13,585 nt of DNA from M10-OD1-4 sp038061695 (GTDB lineage: Bacteria > Patescibacteriota > Minisyncoccia > GWC2-36-17 > M10-OD1-4): positions 1 through 13,585 of the forward strand of contig JBBTYT010000015.1 in the NCBI GenBank assembly GCA_038061695.1, given 5' to 3'. Below are positions 7,204-12,380 of this stretch, piece after piece (the stretch's first letter is position 1; each line of letters begins with the position of its first letter). A program made the position numbers and the translations under genes. A model generated the notes under the pieces. It was not told where the DNA came from and ran no database searches. It was given only the letters and a program-made list of their open reading frames with translations.

Positions 7204-7232
7204 TTGTCTTTAAGTTTTATTTTTGTTAAAAT
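7204..7232 (+). promoter_or_regulatory. Leaderless promoter of the membrane protein/ClpC-like pair
   Basis: TTGTCT (7204-7209), 17 bases, TAAAAT (7227-7232). The start codon at 7239 begins 7 bases after the -10 box, so the predicted transcription start coincides with the ATG. No SD exists between the two. Confidence 0.65.
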
Positions 7233-7238
7233 ATACTT

Positions 7239-7613
7239 ATGATTTATTTATTTTTAAAATGGAAATTTATTGATTCAAATATTGATTTTATTAAATCTTG
7301 GTTTTTATTTTTAAAATTTGGTTTAAATATATTTTCTGTTCCTCTTCTGTTAAGAACTTTTTTTTGGCCTTGGCATAAATATCAAGTTCAGTATCCGAAC
7401 GGATTTAATCCAAAAGAAATTTTATTTACTTTTTTTGGTAATATAATGTCCCGTGGAATAGGAATGATATTACGGACATTTTTTATATTAATAGGCTTAT
7501 TTTTTGAATTTTTTATTTTTCTTTTCGGTATTATTTTGTTTATTTTTTGGTTTATTCTACCGTTCATAACAATTTATTTTTTATATCTTGGAATTTTATT
7601 TTTATTAAAATAG
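7239..7613 (+). CDS. Small conserved-type membrane protein upstream of the ClpC-like gene
   Basis: A 124-residue protein with no name I recognise. It has a hydrophobic segment at about 20-45 ('LFLKFGLNIFSVPLLLRTFF'), a short polar loop with 'WPWHKYQVQYPNGFNP', a run 'FFGNIMSRGIGMILRTFF' that resembles the 'NxxSRxxGxxxR' pattern I recall in Parcubacterial membrane proteins, and a long very hydrophobic C-terminal half (about 80-122) that can form two helices. It is extremely rich in Phe, Ile and Leu. The ATG is set by the leaderless promoter at 7204-7232. The ClpC-like gene starts 7 bases after its stop, so they form an operon. It may be a membrane partner or adaptor of that ATPase, which itself has two membrane helices; this is inference from position only. 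Confidence 0.8.
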   Translation: MIYLFLKWKFIDSNIDFIKSWFLFLKFGLNIFSVPLLLRTFFWPWHKYQVQYPNGFNPKEILFTFFGNIMSRGIGMILRTFFILIGLFFEFFIFLFGIILFIFWFILPFITIYFLYLGILFLLK

Positions 7614-7620
7614 CTTTTTT

Positions 7621-10161
7621 ATGTATTTTAATCTAAAACAAACAAAAACATATTATACTATTTTGTTTCCAAACTTTGCGGTAAAAGTTTCTTTTTTCCT
7701 ATCCCTCATTTTTTCTATTATTTTTCTCATTGCGATATTATTTCCTAAGTTGCATATATTTCCTCTAGTCTTATTAAGATCAGAAATAATAGGCTTGTTT
7801 TTCCTATCTCTTTTTACAACAACATTAACATTTATTCTTTCTATATTTTATAAAACTTGCTTAATGACTCTATCAGGTAAAAAAAGCCTATATGATCTTT
7901 CCGATGCTTTAAAAAATGAAGAAAATATAAATTTAGCGGATTATCTTGATTATGATTCCGCTTTAGCCATACATAAGGCTATATTATTCACTAGAAGAAA
8001 AAAAATAAAACTTACTTATAATTCAATATTTTTATTTTTACTGGATAATAAAAGATCAAAATTTATTTTTGATAGACTTTTAATAAATGAAGAGCAATTT
8101 AAGAAAAGTCTAGAGGTTGTAGTTGAGAGTCAGAAGAGAATCGTAATGAGAGATGAGGATGTTAATGAATTAGAAGAGATTTTACTTGATGCTATCGAGA
8201 TTTCCATTAAAGGAGGTAAGGAAAAAATTATTTTTGGCTCTCTTTTTTCCGCAGTTGTAATTTATGATAAGGTTCTTGAAAATCTATTTTTTGATTATGG
8301 AGCAAAAAAAGAAGATGTTATAAATGTCTCTATATGGGAGGAAAATTATAATAAAGAATATTTTATCAAAAAATCTATATTAGATAATCTTGGCGGAGTT
8401 CTTGGTATCGCTGATAATTGGATGTTTGGTTATACGCCAATACTGTTAAAATATGCCCACGAGGTAATGGCCTCAGATAAACCCGGCGCCCATATTCATG
8501 CCTTAGGAAGAGATAATGAGATAAATAAGATAGAAGAGGTGCTTTCATCTTCAGGAAAGAAAAATGTGATATTGGTAGGTGAGCAAGGAGTTGGAAGAGA
8601 AAATATAATATTAGGTTTCTCTCAAAGAATTAAAAGAGGAATTTCTTCTACTGCTTTAAAGCGTAAAAAATTGATGATGCTTGATATGAATTTTGTTATA
8701 TCAAGAACAAAAAATTCTTCTGAAACAGTCGCTTTAATTGATAAAATTCTTTCAGAATGCTTAAGTGCCGGAAATATTATTTTAATTATTATAAATATTC
8801 ATGATTATATAGGTAAACAAAATAAAGAAAATGTAGCATCTTTAGATATTTCAGGAGTCATAACACCATACTTAAAGTCAGATAGATTTCAGTTAATAGC
8901 TGTAACAGATCATTCTCATTATCATTCAAATATAGAGGCAGTTCCATCGGTTTCTATTTTACTTGAAAAGGTAGAGGTTTTAGAGCCTGACGAACAACAG
9001 ACAATTTCAAAATTGGAAGATTTAATCCCAGAGATTGAAAGATATAACAAAGTATTTATCTCTTATCATGCAATTTTAGCTGTAGTTGTAGATTCGGGAT
9101 CTTATATCCAAAATATTCCATTTCCGGAAAAGGCGATATCTCTGCTTTCTGAGGTTGTTTCATTTGTAAGGCTTAGAAAAGTTTACGGAAATATTGTTAC
9201 ACAGGATCATGTGACAGAAGTTGTGTCGCAAAAAACTGGTATACCATTAGGAAGGATAGAGGGAGATGAGAAGGCAAAACTTTTAAATATGGAAGATCTT
9301 TTGCATAAGAGAGTGATAGGACAAGATCAAGCTATAAGAGTTTTGTCTGAGGCGATGAGAAGAGTAAGAGCCGGGATATCTGAAAGAAGAAAACCAATAG
9401 GAACATTTTTATTTTTAGGTCCTACTGGAGTAGGTAAAACAGAAACAGCCAAAGCTTTAGCGGACACATATTTTGGATCAGAGGAAAGAATGATACGTCT
9501 TGATATGTCTGAGTATCAAGACAAGGGGTCAATTCAGAGACTTATAGGAAGTACTGATACCGGAGCTGAAGCTCAATTTGCAAATAAGGTTAGGGAAAAT
9601 CCTTTTTCTTTGATACTTTTAGATGAGTTTGAAAAATCACACCCTGATATAGCAAATTTAATGCTTCAGATATTGGATGAGGGTCGTTTAACCGATGCTA
9701 ATCAGAAGAAAATTTCTTTTAGAAATACTATAATCATAGCAACATCAAATGCCGGAGCGGAGTTTATAAGAGAATATATCTTATCCGGTCAAAACCAAGA
9801 GGTATTAGATACAATATTGATTGATCATTTATTGAAAGAGAGAATTTTTAAACCTGAATTTTTAAATCGTTTTGATGCTATAGTTGCTTTCTCTCCATTA
9901 TCAAAAAATAATATAAAAGATGTGGCATTTTTATTATTAAAGAGTCTTGCTGAAAGATTGGAAGAAAAAGGAATGAAACTTAAAATCACAGATGATCTTT
10001 TGGATAAAATTTCTGAAATAGGATATTCTCCAACCTTTGGAGCAAGAGAGATGAAAAGAACAATTCAGGAGAAACTAGAAAATAGAATAGCGGAAGATAT
10101 CATAAAAGAAAATTATAAATATGGATCTGAAATATATGTAGATCCTAAAAGTATCTCATAA
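7621..10161 (+). CDS. Membrane-anchored ClpC-like AAA+ protein with inactive first ATPase domain
   Basis: An 846-residue Hsp100/Clp-family protein. Two membrane helices lie at about 20-44 and 55-80, then a Clp_N-like helical region (about 105-240). The first AAA+ domain (D1) is degenerate: its Walker A is 'GEQGVGREN' (320-328, R326 for Lys), its Walker B reads 'ILIIINIHD' with I391-N392 for Asp-Glu, and the usual 'RRF' Arg-finger region is 'ILLEKV'. The second (D2) is complete: 'GPTGVGKT' 600-607, 'LLDEFEK' with D668/E669, Arg finger R750 in 'FLNRFD' and sensor-2 'GARE' (R809). No ClpB M-domain separates the rings. I cannot find the [I/V/L]GF/L loop used to dock on ClpP; the segment after 'ATSNAGA' is short as in ClpB. 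It should unfold substrates at the membrane; a ClpP partner is uncertain. The start follows the upstream stop by 7 bases. Confidence 0.92.
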   Translation: MYFNLKQTKTYYTILFPNFAVKVSFFLSLIFSIIFLIAILFPKLHIFPLVLLRSEIIGLFFLSLFTTTLTFILSIFYKTCLMTLSGKKSLYDLSDALKNEENINLADYLDYDSALAIHKAILFTRRKKIKLTYNSIFLFLLDNKRSKFIFDRLLINEEQFKKSLEVVVESQKRIVMRDEDVNELEEILLDAIEISIKGGKEKIIFGSLFSAVVIYDKVLENLFFDYGAKKEDVINVSIWEENYNKEYFIKKSILDNLGGVLGIADNWMFGYTPILLKYAHEVMASDKPGAHIHALGRDNEINKIEEVLSSSGKKNVILVGEQGVGRENIILGFSQRIKRGISSTALKRKKLMMLDMNFVISRTKNSSETVALIDKILSECLSAGNIILIIINIHDYIGKQNKENVASLDISGVITPYLKSDRFQLIAVTDHSHYHSNIEAVPSVSILLEKVEVLEPDEQQTISKLEDLIPEIERYNKVFISYHAILAVVVDSGSYIQNIPFPEKAISLLSEVVSFVRLRKVYGNIVTQDHVTEVVSQKTGIPLGRIEGDEKAKLLNMEDLLHKRVIGQDQAIRVLSEAMRRVRAGISERRKPIGTFLFLGPTGVGKTETAKALADTYFGSEERMIRLDMSEYQDKGSIQRLIGSTDTGAEAQFANKVRENPFSLILLDEFEKSHPDIANLMLQILDEGRLTDANQKKISFRNTIIIATSNAGAEFIREYILSGQNQEVLDTILIDHLLKERIFKPEFLNRFDAIVAFSPLSKNNIKDVAFLLLKSLAERLEEKGMKLKITDDLLDKISEIGYSPTFGAREMKRTIQEKLENRIAEDIIKENYKYGSEIYVDPKSIS

Positions 10162-10192
10162 AATGAATACCCTTTATTTTGATTTAAAAAAT

Positions 10193-10211
10193 TGCTATAC
10201 TCTATTATAAT
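10193..10211 (+). promoter_or_regulatory. lysS promoter, two overlapping -10 elements
   Basis: An extended -10, TGCTATACT (10193-10201), is followed by a perfect TATAAT (10206-10211). Either could be used; no strong -35 fits either at 17 bases. The predicted starts fall near 10208 or 10218, just ahead of the SD-like AAGGTGA at 10214-10220. Confidence 0.6.
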
Positions 10212-10223
10212 CTAAGGTGATGT

Positions 10224-10247
10224 ATGGTATTTAATCTAGTAAAATAA
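10224..10247 (+). CDS. Possible seven-codon leader ORF ahead of lysS
   Basis: ATG at 10224 opens a seven-codon frame (MVFNLVK) ending in TAA at 10245-10247, 5 bases before the lysS ATG. It follows AAGGTGA (10214-10220), the only SD-like site in the leader. An overlapping ATG at 10220 gives a four-codon frame. lysS has no SD of its own, so ribosomes may reach it by ending here and restarting. No Lys-codon run is present, so classical attenuation is not suggested. It may be chance. Confidence 0.35.
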   Translation: MVFNLVK

Positions 10248-10252
10248 TTTTT

Positions 10253-11779
10253 ATGCTGACAGGTTTAGATAAGATAAAGCAGGATAAGCTTGATAAATTA
10301 AAGAATATAAGGTCAAAGGGGATAAATCCGTATCCGGCTTCTTCAAACAGAGATTCTTCTTTGGTTTTTGTTCAACAAAGTTTTGATGAGCTTGTAAGGC
10401 TCAAAAAAGAGGTTTCAATAGCCGGTAGAGTTATGGCAAAGCGTGAACACGGATCTTTAACATTTTGTGTTTTGAGTGATGGTACGGAAAAACTGCAACT
10501 GTTTTTGAAGAAAGATAAAATCGGCGATGAGGATTATTCATTTTTTATAGATAATATTGAGGTTGGTGATTTTGTGGATGCAAAAGGAGTTCTATTTATA
10601 ACTAAAAGAGGCGAGAGAAGTTTAGAAATTGCAACCTATAAAATTCTTGGGAAATCTCTCTTGCCTTTGCCGGAAAAATGGCATGGACTTGTTGATGTTG
10701 ATGAGAGGTACAGAAAAAGATATCTTGATATTTTGATGGATGAGGATGTTAAGAATAAATTCATCAAAAGATCAAAGATAATAAAATCAATAAGAGAATT
10801 TTTAGATAAAGAAGGGTTTTTGGAAGTTGAAACTCCGATACTTCAAACTCTCGCTGGCGGAGCTTTAGCAAAACCTTTTGAAACTCGCTTAAATGCTTTG
10901 AAGCTTGATTTATATTTAAGAGTGGCGCCTGAACTTTATTTAAAGCGTTTGCTTGTTGGTGGGTTTGAAAGAGTTTATGAAATAGGCAGATGTTTTAGAA
11001 ATGAGGGTATGGATGCGACTCATAATCCTGACTTCACAATGCTTGAATGTTACGTGGCATATCAAGATTATAATTACATTATGGATATGACAGAAAAGAT
11101 GCTGGAATTTATTATTAAGAATATAAATGATGGTTCTTTAGAGATAGAATACGGTAAGGAGGATGGTAAAAAAGAAAAATTAAATTTTAAATCGCCTTAT
11201 CCAAGAGTTGAGTTTAATAAACTTTTAAAAGATTATACAGGTATTGATTATGACTCTTTATCAGAAGATGAGCTTTTTAAAAAAGCAAAAGAGCTTGGTG
11301 TTGATGTTAAGAATGGTTCAAATAAAGGAAAGATAGCGGATGAAATATATAAAGATTTAGTGAGGCCGAAAATAAGACAACCTATATTTATAATAAATCA
11401 TCCTATTGAGCTTTCTCCTTTGGCAAAAAAAATGGAAAGTAATTCGATGAAAGTTGAAAGATGTCAGCTTGTCGTTGCCGGATTTGAAGTTACAAATGCA
11501 TTTTCTGAATTAAATGACCCTCAAGATCAGTTTGAAAGATTTAAAGAGCAAGAAAAAAATGCTGAAAAAGGCGATGAGGAAACACAGAAAATGGATATGG
11601 ATTTTATAGAAGCTTTGGAATACGGTATGCCTCCGGCAGCAGGTATAGGTATTGGTATAGAACGTTTAACAGCTTTACTTACAAATTCGCATCATCTGAG
11701 AGAGGTTATACTTTTTCCAACGATGAGACCAAAAAGAGAAGATAAAAATTCTATGCCATCAAATGGAAATTTAATTTAA
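10253..11779 (+). CDS. lysS: Lysyl-tRNA synthetase, class II
   Basis: This 508-residue cytoplasmic enzyme joins lysine to tRNA(Lys) using ATP. Length is normal for bacterial LysRS. An N-terminal helix with 'KGINPYP' leads into the OB-fold anticodon-binding domain (about 55-140, 'VSIAGRVMAKREHGSLTF' start). The class II catalytic domain follows: motif 1 around 'FLDKEGFLEVETPIL', then 'TLAGGALAKPF', motif 2 with 'YEIGRCFRNEGMDATHNPDF', the lysine-pocket region 'FEVTNAFSELNDP', and motif 3 'PPAAGIGIGIERLTALL' ending in 'REVILFPTMRPK'. All class II landmarks are intact. The ATG fits the family N-terminus; it lacks an SD and lies 5 bases after a mini-ORF. It has its own promoter and no clear hairpin terminator was found downstream. 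Confidence 0.97.
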   Translation: MLTGLDKIKQDKLDKLKNIRSKGINPYPASSNRDSSLVFVQQSFDELVRLKKEVSIAGRVMAKREHGSLTFCVLSDGTEKLQLFLKKDKIGDEDYSFFIDNIEVGDFVDAKGVLFITKRGERSLEIATYKILGKSLLPLPEKWHGLVDVDERYRKRYLDILMDEDVKNKFIKRSKIIKSIREFLDKEGFLEVETPILQTLAGGALAKPFETRLNALKLDLYLRVAPELYLKRLLVGGFERVYEIGRCFRNEGMDATHNPDFTMLECYVAYQDYNYIMDMTEKMLEFIIKNINDGSLEIEYGKEDGKKEKLNFKSPYPRVEFNKLLKDYTGIDYDSLSEDELFKKAKELGVDVKNGSNKGKIADEIYKDLVRPKIRQPIFIINHPIELSPLAKKMESNSMKVERCQLVVAGFEVTNAFSELNDPQDQFERFKEQEKNAEKGDEETQKMDMDFIEALEYGMPPAAGIGIGIERLTALLTNSHHLREVILFPTMRPKREDKNSMPSNGNLI

Positions 11780-11820
11780 TTTATAAATAAAAAACTTCTT
11801 AATATACTAATATAAAATAA

Positions 11821-11842
11821 AAACCATTTATATAAATAGTTT
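11821..11842. repeat. Inverted repeat upstream of the response regulator promoter
   Basis: AAACCATTTAT and ATAAATAGTTT form a 22-base inverted repeat with one mismatch, centred on the palindrome ATTTATATAAAT. It ends 4 bases before the -35 box at 11847. It could be an operator for a dimeric regulator or a weak terminator for lysS. In such A+T-rich DNA it could also be chance. Confidence 0.4.
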
Positions 11843-11846
11843 CTAT

Positions 11847-11875
11847 TTGACTGTTGATATTTGATTAGTTATACT
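11847..11875 (+). promoter_or_regulatory. Promoter of the response regulator/RCC1 operon
   Basis: TTGACT (11847-11852), 17 bases, TATACT (11870-11875): one of the best sigma-70-type promoters in the window. The predicted start is near 11882, giving a leader of about 65 bases to the response regulator ATG. Confidence 0.72.
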
Positions 11876-11934
11876 TAATTTAAGTTATAGAATTTTATAT
11901 GATTTAGCTAAAACATCGTAGATGAGGAGATAAT

Positions 11935-11949
11935 ATGAGTTTTACATAA
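11935..11949 (+). CDS. Possible four-codon leader ORF overlapping the response regulator start
   Basis: AGGAG (11925-11929) lies 5 bases ahead of ATG 11935, which opens MSFT and stops at TAA 11947-11949. The stop shares its last A with the response regulator ATG (TAATG). The SD is about 20 bases from that ATG, too far for direct use, so termination and restart is the likely route. An in-frame TAA at 11931 excludes a longer response regulator that starts at the SD. Confidence 0.45.
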   Translation: MSFT

Positions 11950-12380
11950 TGTCTACATTAAAAGAAGAAAAATTGGGTAGTAGAAATACTGTGCTATTAA
12001 TACACTCAGATACAGAGTTTTTAAACTCTTTAAGCGCCTCTCTAAAAAGTCTTGGTTTCGGCATTATTATAGCTCAAGATGGTGAAATGGCAAAAACTCT
12101 TTTTTCCATTTATCAAGATCAGATAACAGTAGTTATTTTAGATGTTATTTTAACAAAGAAAGATGGTTTTATTATATTACAGGAGATAAAAAATATTAAT
12201 AAATATATACCAGTAGTTATGGTTACGAATTTAAATGATGTGGAAGATATTAAAAAAGCAAAAGAGCTTGGAGCGGAAGATTATATGATAAGATCAAAAG
12301 TTACGCCACAGGAAATAGCAAATAAAATTTATATGATATTAAAAGTTAAAAATCATAGTTATAATAAATTAAATATATGA
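11949..12380 (+). CDS. Single-domain response regulator receiver, degenerate acidic pocket
   Basis: A 143-residue protein consisting of a receiver (REC) domain and a short C-terminal tail, with no output domain. The phospho-acceptor Asp is present at D65 ('VVILDVILTKKDGF'), with T93 in 'VVMVTNL'. The Mg2+-binding acidic pair after strand 1 is changed: 'LLIHSDTEF' has H19-S20 where two acids are usual, though D21 follows. The conserved Lys near 'DYLVKP' is R115 in 'DYMIRSK'. It may therefore be phosphorylated poorly or act as an unphosphorylated protein-interaction module. Its stop overlaps the next ATG (ATGA), so it is tightly coupled to the membrane-anchored RCC1 protein. No histidine kinase lies in the window. 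The ATG follows the mini-ORF at 11935. Confidence 0.88.
   Translation: MSTLKEEKLGSRNTVLLIHSDTEFLNSLSASLKSLGFGIIIAQDGEMAKTLFSIYQDQITVVILDVILTKKDGFIILQEIKNINKYIPVVMVTNLNDVEDIKKAKELGAEDYMIRSKVTPQEIANKIYMILKVKNHSYNKLNI

Noticed and set aside
8209..8217. Near-perfect SD (AAAGGAGGT) inside the ClpC-like gene
   Set aside because: No start codon lies at a usable distance downstream; it encodes Lys-Gly-Gly in the main frame. It could cause pausing, but nothing supports an internal gene.
12378..12380. Possible recoded UGA (Gly, as in Gracilibacteria) at the receiver stop
   Set aside because: Reading through would run into a different frame from the RCC1 gene. No gene in the window needs an in-frame UGA codon, so the standard code is kept.
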